Positions 51,601-60,712 are shown, counted from the stretch's first letter. The stretch is DNA of 64,000 bases from Bin94 sp965215535 (GCA_965215535.1 OZ244063.1:2170001-2234000); one strand, 5' to 3'. The notes: generated by a model not told the origin, from the sequence alone. Made by a program: numbers and translations.

Positions 51601-53521
51601 CCGCGATATCCAGCAATCCCCCTTCACTGTGGTGGGAATTGGCGACATGAGTGGCGATGTCTTTGGCAATGGCATGCTGCTCTCGCCGCATATTCGGCTT
51701 GTTGCCGCCTTCGATCACCGCCACGTCTTCATTGATCCCGACCCCGACCCTGCGGCGTCCTTTGCCGAACGCCAGCGTCTCTTTCAACTGCCCCGCTCCT
51801 CGTGGGAGAGCTACGACCGTTCGCTCCTTTCGCCCGGCGGCATGATTGTGGCGCGCGGGGTGAAGACGGTCGAGCTCGGCGAAGAGGCCAGGGCCGCGCT
51901 GGGACTGGATCCCGAATCCGGCCCCCTCGATGGCGAGAGTCTGGTGCGGGCCGTGCTGAAGGCTCCGGTCGATCTGCTCTGGAATGGGGGGATCGGAACC
52001 TACGTCAAGGCCGGCCATGAAACGCATGCCGATGCGGGCGATGCCGCCAACGATCCGGTGCGCATCGATGCAGGCGATCTGCGGGCGCGCGTTGTGGGCG
52101 AGGGCGGCAATCTGGGCCTGACGCAGGCGGCCCGGGTGGAATATGCGCTGGCCGGCGGCAAGATCAACACCGATGCGCTCGACAACTCCGGCGGAGTGAA
52201 TCTGTCGGATCGCGAGGTCAACCTCAAAATCCTCCTGAAGGAGGTTCTGGCTGCAGGTGAAATGACCCGCGACGAACGCAATCAATTGTTGCGCCACCTG
52301 ACCGACGACATCGCCGCGCTTGTGGTCGAAGACAACGAATCGCAGTGCCAGGCGGTATCCTACGATGAATATCGGGCGCGGCGCGACAGCGATCAGTTCT
52401 GGGTGCTGATGACCGCTCTGGAGCGGGTCGGGTTGCTGGACCGCTCCGCCGAGGGATTGCCTACGTGGGAGCAGCTCCGCACGCGGATCGAGGCCAACCA
52501 GTCGCTGACCCGCCCCGAACTTGCCGTGCTGCAGTCCTATGCAAAGCTGAGTTTCAAGACCGCGCTGCTTGCCTCCGAACTGCCTGACGATCCCACCGCC
52601 GGCGACTACTTTCAGGACTACTTTCCCTTCGAGGCCATCAACAAGGTGGGGCGCGAACGCGCAAGGAATCACCGTCTGCGCCGCGAGATCGTTGCCAGCC
52701 AGTTGACCAACGATCTTGTTGACCTGATGGGGTCCACCTTTGTGCATCGCCTTGCGAGCGAAGCCGGGTGCGAACATTGGGAGGTCGCGCGCGCCTGGCT
52801 CGTGGCCGCCCGCCTGACGCAGCATCAGATTCTGGTCAATGAAATCCGTTCGCGCGAGGGAGTTGTCCCGACTGCGGTCACATACCGCTGGATACTGCAA
52901 CTCGCCCGGATCCTGGAGCGCACAACGCGCTGGGTTCTGACCAGCTCCGATGCCGATGCCTCGACCGCCGAACTGATTGAGGACAGCCTGGGGGGATTGG
53001 GGGCGCTGCGCGGCAGATTCCATGAGATTGTGGCCGGCGAGGATCGCGACGATTTCATGCGCCGGGTGCGCGAGGGAATGACGGCGGTGGACGACGAGCC
53101 TTTCGTTCGCAATCTGGTGGCGCTCCGCTTCCTCGATCACCTCCTGGAAATTTTGCGTCTGGCGCGCACAACCGACACCGATCCCGTGCGGGCCGCGCGC
53201 GTCTACTACTGGGTCTCGGAAGAACTGCGCATTCCGTGGCTGGCCCGCTCGATCGAAGCGGCCGCAACCACCGGAACCCGCTGGCAACAGCGCTGGGCGC
53301 TGGGGCTTGTGCAGGATGTGTGGGCAATTCGTCGCAACCTGACCGAGAGCGCCCTGAGGGGCGAGTCAACGCTGGCCGATAGCCTGGGGTTCGGGGGAGA
53401 GGGCGCCCGCATTCAGCGCTTCCACGAGGTTCTGGCCGAGGTCGAGGCCGAAGAGGTGGTCAGCCTGGCGGGACTCTCGGTGGCAGTGCAGGAGATCCGG
53501 CATCTGGCAGGCCGGGGGTGA
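48617..53521 (+). CDS. gdhB: Large NAD-specific glutamate dehydrogenase
   Basis: The product is 1634 residues from the ATG at 48617 (AGGGAG at 48601-48606); the frame is open to 48344 but that part is compositionally non-coding. This is the giant GDH-180/L type with a long N-terminal regulatory region (ACT/PAS-like, residues 1-700), a catalytic domain (GGIRHSDRPDDFRTEVMGLV, NAVIVPSGSKGGFVPLR), an NAD-binding domain (GIGDMSGDVFGNGMLLSPHI, LLWNGGIGTYVKAG, GEGGNLGLTQAARVEYAL) and a C-terminal helical region. It oxidises glutamate to 2-oxoglutarate and ammonium, usually for catabolism, and is allosterically controlled in other bacteria. The five-hairpin array 250 bases upstream could be part of its regulatory region; a weak TATACC/TATACA around 48535 is the only promoter-like sequence close by. 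Confidence 0.96.
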   Translation: MAVKLPGDFEQSASPPAPGADSPEKQHAIRKVLDTLRGQLPADRFRLLEKFVPFFLGKAPMDLIEERSAEHLGMLCNESFGFLERSRPDRIDVEALTPAAAMTGSYMPVTVVRTNVSERPFIIDTIREFLHAGDHRIHHLVYPLMAVTRDEEGRIVDLAPPGEHDRTESLVYAEISRVTEAERLDSLRDQIALRLRDVVRATDDFGLMVDKIGDVVSELNFRMRELRDRREDFREIQAFLRWLRDGGFVFLGYRCYGFVPAGEEDELAVRVEPGSGLGVLQDEEQSAFAHPVPLSELPPGMAERALSGPILIISKTNAESTVHRRVRMDYIGIKRLRKDGSIAGEHRFLGLFTSQAYSEPAQDIPILRQKLAVILERSGLAKGSHDYKEVITIFGSLPKEELFLASADEIARDIRTILIRYNTAEVFVSVRRDVLGRGVSIMVVLPRSRFSGGFRREFESWLKSHYAAEVLNYHLTMSAGDQARLHFYLGGAAESLDRVDAEELRTTVSELTRSWFDEVRDLLTGLHGPERAHGLARFYEQTFAPEYRAASEPRVAVRDIHELEAMRAENRDESVRFFDDHPDDPRCELKVYLRRHSIILSDFMPVLENCGLRVIAVSPFELREEGEEDSYIYSFEVQTGDGRPVDVEERGDAISQTILAVRAGDVTNDSFNRLVQRTGMVWREIDVLRAYASYAFQIGAVPSRQVLPGALDRYPRIARLLFQLFEVRFDPALPDSDAARDRKSAAIGAELYRELIGVESLAHDRALRAFQTVILATVRTNYYRCGDAEPTRRSGGVPYLACKFDSQLLQAVTRSRLRTEVWVRSSRMEGIHLRGAAVARGGIRHSDRPDDFRTEVMGLVNTQVVKNAVIVPSGSKGGFVPLRHLADREAMAEEARDQYRTLIRGLLDMTDNLLPERSRPEGVICRDDFDPYLVVAADKGTAPFSDTANEVASEYNFWLDDAFASGGSNGYDHKGVGITARGAWESVKRHFREMGRDIQQSPFTVVGIGDMSGDVFGNGMLLSPHIRLVAAFDHRHVFIDPDPDPAASFAERQRLFQLPRSSWESYDRSLLSPGGMIVARGVKTVELGEEARAALGLDPESGPLDGESLVRAVLKAPVDLLWNGGIGTYVKAGHETHADAGDAANDPVRIDAGDLRARVVGEGGNLGLTQAARVEYALAGGKINTDALDNSGGVNLSDREVNLKILLKEVLAAGEMTRDERNQLLRHLTDDIAALVVEDNESQCQAVSYDEYRARRDSDQFWVLMTALERVGLLDRSAEGLPTWEQLRTRIEANQSLTRPELAVLQSYAKLSFKTALLASELPDDPTAGDYFQDYFPFEAINKVGRERARNHRLRREIVASQLTNDLVDLMGSTFVHRLASEAGCEHWEVARAWLVAARLTQHQILVNEIRSREGVVPTAVTYRWILQLARILERTTRWVLTSSDADASTAELIEDSLGGLGALRGRFHEIVAGEDRDDFMRRVREGMTAVDDEPFVRNLVALRFLDHLLEILRLARTTDTDPVRAARVYYWVSEELRIPWLARSIEAAATTGTRWQQRWALGLVQDVWAIRRNLTESALRGESTLADSLGFGGEGARIQRFHEVLAEVEAEEVVSLAGLSVAVQEIRHLAGRG

Positions 53522-53563
53522 GGGTGGCGATCGTCGGCCGCTGCGGTTGCCGGATGGAACCCT

Positions 53564-53785
53564 TCACCTTGCCTGGGGTCTCAGAAAGACGACGCGCCAT
53601 CCCGCAACATCGTCGCGACGAATCGCCGTGGCGCCCTCTTTATGGATCTGTCTCACATACAAGTCCAGCTTCCACAATCCATGTTTTCACGAGATCGCCT
53701 TCGACGCTCCAGGCACTCCAGGTGACCTCGCCATTCTTGCCGACGCTCCCGATCCACATCCTCCCGGCATCGTCGAGCGTTGCAG
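53564..53785 (-). pseudogene. C-terminal remnant of a propeller-type protein
   Basis: Two minus-strand frames carry matching halves of one domain end: ATLDDAGRMWIGSVGKNGEV with TWSAWSVEGDLVKTWIVEAG, then IHKEGATAIRRDDVAGWRVV with FLR. Removing one T (GTAT to GAT near 53664) gives a continuous AGLDVRQIHKEG. The pattern (GxMWIG, WxxxG, then IxxxDDxxxWRVVxLR) is that of the last blade of six-bladed propeller proteins common in this lineage. A 39-aa ORF (53640-53759) lies inside. The upstream part is missing, so this is a fragment, placed just downstream of a strong promoter. Confidence 0.45.
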
Positions 53786-53827
53786 AGCGGGAATCAAGGA
53801 TTTGGAAAATGTATACGATTACATTGA

Positions 53828-53856
53828 ATTGTATGCATTTTTGACATCGCTGTCAA
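53828..53856 (-). promoter_or_regulatory. Near-consensus sigma-70 promoter with overlapping operator-like palindrome
   Basis: On the minus strand TTGACA (53856-53851), a 17-base spacer and TACAAT (53833-53828) form an almost perfect promoter in locally AT-rich DNA. The palindrome TTGACATCGCTGTCAA (53841-53856) overlaps the -35 and could bind a repressor. It points at the propeller remnant. Confidence 0.65.
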
Positions 53857-54089
53857 ACCGGGGCGCCTCCGGGGGGGGGACGCGGTCCCCAAACGAGGTG
53901 CCGCGGTCCGGGTTTTGGCGATTCGAGCCCGGATATATGCGCTCCCAGCCAAAGAGGACGTTCGACATGCCACGGGCGTCGGACAAATCTTCCGCCTGAC
54001 CCTGTGGAGGGATCGGTCGGACCCAGCGGACGATCAATGTTCAAGGTTTTGTGCAGTACCATAAGGTCACCCCAACGTAAAGAAGGGGG

Positions 54090-54992
54090 TTATGCCGGTG
54101 CGGCCAGATCCACCAGCACCCCCTCTCGGACTCCCACGCTGGGTACGACGATGGTGTGGGCCTGCGCCATGCGCGCGAAGTGGCGATAGACAAGCGCGGC
54201 CGGCAGAATGACATCGGCGCGGTCGGGGCGCAGCTTCAGTTCGGCAATGCGTTCTGCGACGCTGCTGGCCGAGAGCATGAGGATCACGGCGTCGAGGCGC
54301 TCGGGGGGGAGGAGGGCGACCCGGAGCGGATCGAGGTAGCTGAGGCCGAGATGGGCGATGGCTTCGATATTGCCCCCGGTGGCCGCAAGGGTCGTGGGGG
54401 CGGGCCCGGGATCGGGAATGGCGAGCGCCCGAAGCTGGCGTTCGATCGCGCCCTGCAGTGAGTTGTGGCAGCCGTCGGCGTCGGCGAGCGTCTCCAGGAG
54501 ACGAACCGTGCCGATCGGGTAGGAACGGCTCCAGTGAATGCCGTCGTGATCGACCAGCGAGACCTCGACGCTGCCGCCACCCAGATCGACCAGAATCCAG
54601 CTTCCCTCCGAGAGATCGATTCGGGTGCGCACGGCCAGATGCACAAGTCGCGCCTCCTCGGCGCCGCTGATCGGTTCCAGATCGATGTCCGCTGCGTGGC
54701 GAATTCGCTCCAGGAACCGCTCCCGGTTCGAGGCCTCGCGGGTCGCGCTCGTCGCCACGGCACGAAAGCGGTCCACGCCCAGAGCGTCGAGCTCGTCGCG
54801 AAAGCGGACAAAGGCGCGCACGGCCTCCTTCATCGTCCGATCGTCGAGTCCCCCTGCGGTAAAGACCCGGTGGCCAAGGCGGATTGGCTCGCGAATCTTG
54901 CGTACCACCCGAAAGCGGTTGGATCCATTCAGGTCGGCCACGACGAAGCGGATTGCATTCGACCCGGCGTCGATCGCCGCAATGCGCGTCAC
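54090..54992 (-). CDS. Ppx/GppA family phosphatase
   Basis: The product is 300 residues from a GTG at 54992. The ASKHA ATPase-fold signatures are clear: RIAAIDAGSNAIRFVVADLN (phosphate 1), ATSATREASNRERFLERI, PISGAEEARLVHLAVRTRID, WILVDLGGGSVEVSLVDHDG (phosphate 2) and TLAATGGNIEAIAHLGL. It lacks the C-terminal HD domain of long PPX enzymes, so it is the short exopolyphosphatase or pppGpp pyrophosphatase type; which of the two cannot be told. The GTG overlaps the CPBP protease stop (GTGA), giving coupled translation. Confidence 0.92.
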   Translation of the reverse strand: MTRIAAIDAGSNAIRFVVADLNGSNRFRVVRKIREPIRLGHRVFTAGGLDDRTMKEAVRAFVRFRDELDALGVDRFRAVATSATREASNRERFLERIRHAADIDLEPISGAEEARLVHLAVRTRIDLSEGSWILVDLGGGSVEVSLVDHDGIHWSRSYPIGTVRLLETLADADGCHNSLQGAIERQLRALAIPDPGPAPTTLAATGGNIEAIAHLGLSYLDPLRVALLPPERLDAVILMLSASSVAERIAELKLRPDRADVILPAALVYRHFARMAQAHTIVVPSVGVREGVLVDLAAPA

Positions 54993-55960
54993 TGCCGGGA
55001 ATAGGGAATGGTGGCTCCCCGCTGCGGCCAGGCGCGTCGCATGTACAGAATCAGAAATGGAAGCGAGAGGGCCAGCAATCCCGCGCCCCACCCGACTCCA
55101 TCCTGCAGAGCCTGAATCTCGGCGGCAAGATCAAAGGGCTCGGCGCTGTCGTCCATGAAGAGAAATGCCAGCGTCGGGATCAGGTTGTTGGCCGCATGAA
55201 AGAGAATCGGCACCAGAAGATTGTGCGTCTGAATATAGAGAAGCGCAACCACAACGCCGACCATGCCGATGCCGATGGGGTTGGCGTGCAACACCCCGAA
55301 GATAAGCGAAGAGACGATCACCGCACTTCCCAGGCCCCACTTTGTGCCCCAGCGATTGACGAGAACGCCGCGAAAGAAGAGCTCTTCGCAGAGGGGCGCC
55401 GCCACCACGGTCATGGCCGCGAAGCCCAGCCACCCGGCCGCCCCCTCGCCGGGGGGCTGAAGGCCGCCCTCGAGCAGAAAGCGCAGCAGATCGGGCGAGA
55501 GAACCGAAACCAGGTACAGAAAGACCATTCCCGAGCTGAGCGAGAAGGACATCGTCACCGCAAGCAGCCCCAGAAGGCGAAAGCCGAAGGCGGATCTGCG
55601 CCCGGCGATTGTCTTCGCAAGGGGCCGGAAGAGGCCGCCGAATGCAACGCCGTGGCGGCGAAAGGCCACAAGAACCCATACAAGCAATCCCCCGTAGAGC
55701 CCGGCCCCCGAGATGAAGAGCCTTGCCGATGTATCCTCGGGGTCGATGCCGAGCGCCAGGGTGACGCCAAAGGCAAGAGCCGCCAGCACAGAGCCCGCGC
55801 CGACCAGCCACGGAATCGACCAGCGCACGCGCAGGGTGGCAAAGGGATTGGCTGCGCCCGGATCTGCCCGGGGCGCCGGGTTCCGTGGTTCTTCGCCGCC
55901 TACCCCGGCCAGGAGTTCGCCCTGTTCAACATGTTGCACAACCTGTTCATGGTCGCTCAA
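54989..55960 (-). CDS. CPBP family intramembrane metalloprotease
   Basis: About 323 residues with eight helices. A TTG at 55960 is chosen because TTGA there overlaps the M14 peptidase stop in the same way other genes here overlap; the frame is open to 56137. Motif 1 is AAPLCEELFFRGVLVNRWG (EExxxR), motif 2 FGVLHANPIGIG (FxxxH) and motif 3 PILFHAANNLIP (HxxxN), the conserved sites of the Rce1/CPBP (Abi) group. In other bacteria these cleave prenylated or bacteriocin-like peptides, or act in immunity; the substrate is unknown here. The downstream gene is Ppx/GppA. Confidence 0.88.
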   Translation of the reverse strand: MSDHEQVVQHVEQGELLAGVGGEEPRNPAPRADPGAANPFATLRVRWSIPWLVGAGSVLAALAFGVTLALGIDPEDTSARLFISGAGLYGGLLVWVLVAFRRHGVAFGGLFRPLAKTIAGRRSAFGFRLLGLLAVTMSFSLSSGMVFLYLVSVLSPDLLRFLLEGGLQPPGEGAAGWLGFAAMTVVAAPLCEELFFRGVLVNRWGTKWGLGSAVIVSSLIFGVLHANPIGIGMVGVVVALLYIQTHNLLVPILFHAANNLIPTLAFLFMDDSAEPFDLAAEIQALQDGVGWGAGLLALSLPFLILYMRRAWPQRGATIPYSRQ

Positions 55961-58791
55961 CTGACCGGACGCCTCTCGGCAGCCCCATAGTGAATTCCAT
56001 TGAAAAGGAGGGGGAAGGTGCCGTGTGCCTGGGCACGGAAGGTGATTTTGGGGCCGAAGAGGAAGAGTTTGCCCGCTCCGAGGTCGGCCTCGATCATCGA
56101 TGTGCCCCCCTGAAGCCGTTCCTGTCCCCACGCCCATCCGCTCACCAGCGGTTCAGGGGTGTCGTACCAGGCCAGTCGCCGCAGACGCCCGGCGCCCTCT
56201 TCAATTGCATACACCGGACTGTGGCTGTGCAAAACATGAAGGCGTTCGCCCAATCCGTGGGTGATCGGGCTGCCGTGCTCGACGCGAATATTATGAATCG
56301 ATCCCGGGGTAAAGTAGTCGTCGCGGCTGAGCGGCTGACCATCGTCGCCGACCATGTAGCTGGTCAGCGGAAGCCCAAGCTCGGTGCCCAGCGCGGTGGA
56401 GCTGCCGATTGCAATCACGGCGCCGCCATTGCCGATAAACTCCTCGAGCATCGGCACGCTGGCGGCCGCAGAGAGCGTTCCCACCCGTTCCCTCAGCGAA
56501 TCCGGCAGGCTGGCCAGAAAATCGTCGTCGGGTGCGCCGAAGCGTCCGCCGAATCCTCCCGGCCCCAGGGCGCCGTCGGGCAGCACAATCACGTCGAAGC
56601 GCTCATTCAGCCCGCCTGCATCGATTTCGGGTGGATAGACGACCTCGAAGTCAAACTCGAAGTCCTCGAGTACATAGCGAATCCAGCCCGAGGGCATCGA
56701 GCCGCCGTACCGGTCCCAGAGGCCGACCCTGGCCGGGCGCAGGGCCATGACATCGGTGGGAGCCGCCCGAACGCCATGGACCGAAACCCCCAGCTCGGCA
56801 GCCCACTCCTCGAGTTCGGCGCGGTTGACGCCGGCGGCGGGGATAAAGAAGGCGCCGGGTGCAAAGGAGGCCTCCCCCTCAGCGAAGTCTTCCTCGATCC
56901 ACTGCACATCGCCCCCGGCTGCCAGCACGCGATTCACAACCGTAAAGGCTTCGTTGAGGTGATCCATGACATAGCCGGCGGGCGCATCGATCCCGGTCAC
57001 AACCCCCGGCAGCGGCTCGGCCAGCCACTCGATCTCGACAAAGGGCCCCTGGAATCCGTCGCGAATGCGATCGAACTCGACCCCCATCTGCAGTGCAAGT
57101 GTCCATCCGGCATTGTCGTAGGGCGCAATCGGCGGCCCCCCCGGATACCGGAAGTCGTTCGGGTGATTCTGCGGCTCGAACATGTCCATCACATGCGGTC
57201 GGAACGCCTGCGCCGCGGTGACCATGTAGGAGCCCGCCGGGTAGTCGTGTCCGCCCACAGTGAAGTCGTCGGTTGCTCGGTGAACCCTGACCCCATTCAT
57301 TAGCAGCGAGTTGACAAAGCGGGTGGCGGTGACGAAGTCGCGCTGATCGGCGGGCAGGATATAGCCCCGGGCGTCGCGCATTTCGGGGTTGCGCAGGGAG
57401 CTCTCGTACGCATCCAGCGATCCGCGCTGGCCCACCTCTGCGGCCACGTCGTCGATCCACGCGGGCAGGGTCGTCCAGGAGTCGCGGCTGCCGCGCTCGA
57501 TCGAATTCATCCCCATGCGCCAGATATTGAAGAGCAGGTGTTCGCGGTTGCGCGATGCATAATCCAGAACGGCACGGTTGGCGGTCTGCGAATACTCCAC
57601 CGACTGACGGAAGTGCCAGGGTCCCGGCTCAACCGGCAGCGGCAGGTCGCCATGCATGATCTGCCGGTCGGGCAGGAAGGGAATCTCGATGGGGGTGGGG
57701 TGGCCGATCGTCTCGGTCAGCAGCCCGATCATGTTCTTGAAGTAGGGAGTTGTACGCAGGCCTCCATTCCACCAGGTCGAATAGCCGGCGCCGCTGCGCA
57801 TTGTGGTGCCGCCCTTGCCCTCAACCACCATGCGGTGATGCATTGCCGATCCCACCTGATCCAGACTTGTAATAATCAGCGGGTCGAGATTGTGATTGGG
57901 GGGATCGCGGAAGGGGGGCGCGAACATGACGGTTCCCTGCGGCCCGGTCTGATGATGGTTGTACACAATTTGTGGAAACCATTCGCGGTACATGACCCGA
58001 TTCATGTTGCGCGTTTCGGCGAGCGCCGCCATGTAGAAGTCGCGATTATTGTCGTGCCCGGCGTATTTGTTGTACAACACCGGAACGCCCCGCGTGGTGC
58101 GCTCGAGAGGGTCGTCGTGGCGCATATACCAGTTGGCCACCAGCGCATGACCATCGGGGTTCGCGTGCACAACCAGCAGAATCACCTCGTCCAAAAAGCG
58201 CATCGTTTCAGCATCGTCGCGGCTGACCATCTGCCAGACCAGCTCCATCAACTGCTGCGCCCCCAGAACCTCGTTCGCGTGCAGTCCCCCATCGATCCAC
58301 ACCACGGCCTTCCCCTCGGCGGCCAGGGCGCGCGCCTCCGCCTCGGTCACCCCCTCGGCCCGGGCCAGCCGCGCCGCAATCTCTTTGTAGCGCTCCAGAT
58401 TGGGCCGATTTTCCGGTGCGGTGATCGTGGCCATCCACTGGTCGCGTCCCTCCGAGGTCTTGCCGATCGACTCCACCGTCATGCGATCCGACTGCTCGGC
58501 CAGAAGCTGCCACCAGGTGGTCAGCTCCTCGAAGTTGACAAGCTGGTAGTCGGTGCCGAGGCGGTAGCCGAACTGCTCTTCCGGGGTGGCGAGTTGCGCC
58601 GAGGCGGGGGCTGCGGTCAGGGGGGCGATCAGAAGAAGGAGGAGGGGGAGGAGGGCGGCGCGGTTTCCTGCGGCTGCGCGGCGGGCAAGCGGGGGAGCCT
58701 TCCGGCTTGCGGGACGGAGCGGCGGGAACGCCGCAGGGGCGGCGTTGACGCCGTATGCGGCAGCAGAGTGAACGAGGGGGTGGGTGGGCAT
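55957..58791 (-). CDS. Secreted M14 family zinc carboxypeptidase-like protein
   Basis: The product is 944 residues with an Arg-rich N-terminus and signal peptide (LLPLLLLLIAPLTAAPASA). The M14 zinc site begins at VWIDGGLHANEVLGAQQLME (HxxE), with NPDGH and later YNKYAGHDNNRDFYM carrying further family-like residues, and IVYNHHQTGPQGTVMF with the third His region. A C-terminal 400-residue region with class-I-amidotransferase-like features (FIPAAGVNRAELEEWAAE) completes the two-part layout typical of these large M14 proteins. Exported; likely trims peptides or glycopeptides. No start alternative was needed. Its stop overlaps the CPBP start. Confidence 0.93.
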   Translation of the reverse strand: MPTHPLVHSAAAYGVNAAPAAFPPLRPASRKAPPLARRAAAGNRAALLPLLLLLIAPLTAAPASAQLATPEEQFGYRLGTDYQLVNFEELTTWWQLLAEQSDRMTVESIGKTSEGRDQWMATITAPENRPNLERYKEIAARLARAEGVTEAEARALAAEGKAVVWIDGGLHANEVLGAQQLMELVWQMVSRDDAETMRFLDEVILLVVHANPDGHALVANWYMRHDDPLERTTRGVPVLYNKYAGHDNNRDFYMAALAETRNMNRVMYREWFPQIVYNHHQTGPQGTVMFAPPFRDPPNHNLDPLIITSLDQVGSAMHHRMVVEGKGGTTMRSGAGYSTWWNGGLRTTPYFKNMIGLLTETIGHPTPIEIPFLPDRQIMHGDLPLPVEPGPWHFRQSVEYSQTANRAVLDYASRNREHLLFNIWRMGMNSIERGSRDSWTTLPAWIDDVAAEVGQRGSLDAYESSLRNPEMRDARGYILPADQRDFVTATRFVNSLLMNGVRVHRATDDFTVGGHDYPAGSYMVTAAQAFRPHVMDMFEPQNHPNDFRYPGGPPIAPYDNAGWTLALQMGVEFDRIRDGFQGPFVEIEWLAEPLPGVVTGIDAPAGYVMDHLNEAFTVVNRVLAAGGDVQWIEEDFAEGEASFAPGAFFIPAAGVNRAELEEWAAELGVSVHGVRAAPTDVMALRPARVGLWDRYGGSMPSGWIRYVLEDFEFDFEVVYPPEIDAGGLNERFDVIVLPDGALGPGGFGGRFGAPDDDFLASLPDSLRERVGTLSAAASVPMLEEFIGNGGAVIAIGSSTALGTELGLPLTSYMVGDDGQPLSRDDYFTPGSIHNIRVEHGSPITHGLGERLHVLHSHSPVYAIEEGAGRLRRLAWYDTPEPLVSGWAWGQERLQGGTSMIEADLGAGKLFLFGPKITFRAQAHGTFPLLFNGIHYGAAERRPVS

Positions 58792-59094
58792 GGCAGCCTC
58801 GGTGTGGTGGGTGAGTGGCGGTGGCGGATGCTGTCGGGAAAGTGCGTGTTTGGGTGCGTCCCTGCCGTCTTCGAGGCCCTGGCACGGGTGCCGGTCGACC
58901 TTCGGAGGCAGGCGGGAACGGAAAAATCCATCTTATGGAGAATGCGACGGTGCGCGGCGGGGGGCAAGGGGAAGAGGTCCGGCGGATCCCCCAGCGAAAA
59001 TTTGCCGGATGGCGCGGTTCGGGCCCTCGTGTCGGCGCGCCGCCATCAGGGCCGTCCGGTGTGCTGCTGCGGTGTGATCCGTCCCCCTCCGGGG
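58792..59094. other. Intergenic stretch upstream of the M14 peptidase gene
   Basis: About 300 bases. On the minus strand CCATAAGATGG (about 58930) could be a weak -10 region for the peptidase gene. The frames on both strands are Arg/Pro-rich and not gene-like. Nothing else was recognised. Confidence 0.3.
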
Positions 59095-60194
59095 TCACTT
59101 CCGGGTCAGGCGGGGCTCCAGCACGACCAGCCGCACATCGCCGGATGGCGCCTCTTCGGCCGTGTACATGCGATTGCTGCCGCAAATCGGCACAAGGGTA
59201 TTCCCGAAGCGATTGTGGGCCAGCACCTCTCCGGTTGTCAGATCCAGAACTTCGATCATGGTATCCAGCACCGATTCATTCCAGGCAGGACTCGGCTGCC
59301 GGGGCGGCCCGGGAGTCCAATTGTCGTCGGCAACCCATGCATAAACCCACAATAGTTCATCGCTCGTTTCATACATATGCACAAGCCATGAAGGGGGCGG
59401 TTCGCGGATGTACATGTCCTCGGAGTAGCCATTGTCCGCCGGAAACCACTCCACATCGCCTCGAACCAGGGTGTAGTCCAGTGAATCCGCATTTGCCCAC
59501 CGTTGAATGCGGTACTGCCATCCGCTGGCAGCCCAGAATCCGCCACCCTGCGCACTGTTCACGACCCACTGATCCAGATCTGCAAGCTCTGCGTCCGGTT
59601 CGCCAAGGAAGCGCTGCCCACCCGATTCCATATCGATCAGAACAAAGCGCCCGCCGGAATCTTCGGATACGCCGACGGGCGTCCATGGAGAAGCAGCTCC
59701 CCGCCTTCCAGCAGAGCCATGGACTGCACCCGGCGTGGCAGCGCAGCGCCGTACACCGGTTCGTCGTTGTGTAACGCCGTCATGCGCAAGGAGCTGTTGT
59801 CCACAACAAGAACATCGCCTTCCGGCTTCGCAATGACGTGCAAATTGCTTCCATATTCTCCCGGTCCCTGGCCCGAACGGCCGATCGTCCGCTCCAGGGT
59901 TCCGTCGGCGTTGAAGACGCCCAGCTCGCCTCTGCCCACAAGACCGCTGACCAGCCAGCGCTGCCCGGGCAGAGGGGCAACCTTGCAGGGTTCGCTGCTT
60001 ATGTGCGGATGAATCGAAAGGGGGTTGTTGTCGTTGCCCAGCCTTGCCACCTCTGCAATTTCAATTGCACAACCCGCGCACGAATCCGTCTCGGTGATTG
60101 GCCGGAGTGCATGGGAACCGGTGGGGGTGTCGGGCGGGTTGCACGATGTCAGGGCCAGCAGAAGTCCGGGCAACACGCTTCGACCATGCTGCAT
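59095..60194 (-). pseudogene. Six-bladed beta-propeller lipoprotein, split by one frameshift
   Basis: The first part (60194-~59655) has a lipoprotein signal (SVLPGLLLALTSCNP) and propeller blades: LPGQRWLVSGLVGRGELGVF, IGRSGQGPGEYGSNLHVIAK, GDVLVVDNSSLRMTALHND. After GELLLHGRPSA the frame changes; the rest (SEDSGGRFVLIDMESGGQRF to VRLVVLEPRLTRK) is in a second frame. Restoring one G (GCGTATCC to GCGGTATCC) gives a 366-residue protein. Members of this family sit at the cell surface; ligand unknown. Its stop lies 303 bases from the M14 start, and sufU ends 10 bases upstream. Confidence 0.8.
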
Positions 60195-60204
60195 GGGGCG
60201 GCGA

Positions 60205-60645
60205 TTATTCACCCAGCGCATCCTGCAGCGCATCGAAAGGCAGAACCGCGCACCGGATCCGGCTCGGGAAGCGGCGCACACCCGCCAGCGCCCGCAGATC
60301 GCCCAGCTCTCTGGGCAGGGGGTCCGTCGATTTCGCGCCCGCATTCAGCCCCTCGACGAAGCGCTCCCTGAGAAAGGTCACCTCTTCGATGGTCTTTCCC
60401 ATGGCCAGCACCGTGAGCATCGAGGCGGCCGCCTGCGAGATTGCGCAGCCGCGTCCGTCGAAGCCGATCTCTGCAATCCGTCCGTCGTCGTCGAGGCGAA
60501 GCCGGATGATGACCGTGTCGCCGCAGAAGCGGTTGTGGGCGCATCCCTGATGGGCGTCCTCGCCGAGCGTGCCGCGATTCCGGGGTCGGCGAAAGTGATC
60601 GCGAATCAGCGCCTGATGAAGTTCGTCGGTTGCGTATGCCGCCAA
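60205..60645 (-). CDS. sufU: SufU-type iron-sulfur cluster assembly protein
   Basis: The product is 146 residues from a TTG at 60645 chosen because GAGGAG lies six bases upstream; an in-frame ATG at 60714 would add a non-homologous, Arg-rich piece. It starts with DELHQALIRDHFRRPRNRGT, then the three conserved cysteines: FCGDTVIIR (Cys41, Asp43), GRGCAISQAAASML (Cys67) and SRIRCAVLPF (Cys132). The GDLRALAGVRRFPSRIRC tail marks the SUF-associated form, which moves sulfur from SufS and is not the IscU scaffold. No sufBCDS is nearby. It is divergent from the xdhC pair. Confidence 0.93.
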   Translation of the reverse strand: MAAYATDELHQALIRDHFRRPRNRGTLGEDAHQGCAHNRFCGDTVIIRLRLDDDGRIAEIGFDGRGCAISQAAASMLTVLAMGKTIEEVTFLRERFVEGLNAGAKSTDPLPRELGDLRALAGVRRFPSRIRCAVLPFDALQDALGE

Positions 60646-60712
60646 GTCATCTCCTCGTTGGTGTTTCCGCCTCGCCCATTGCGCAGCAGGCCGGTTGCGG
60701 TAGAATTGAGCC

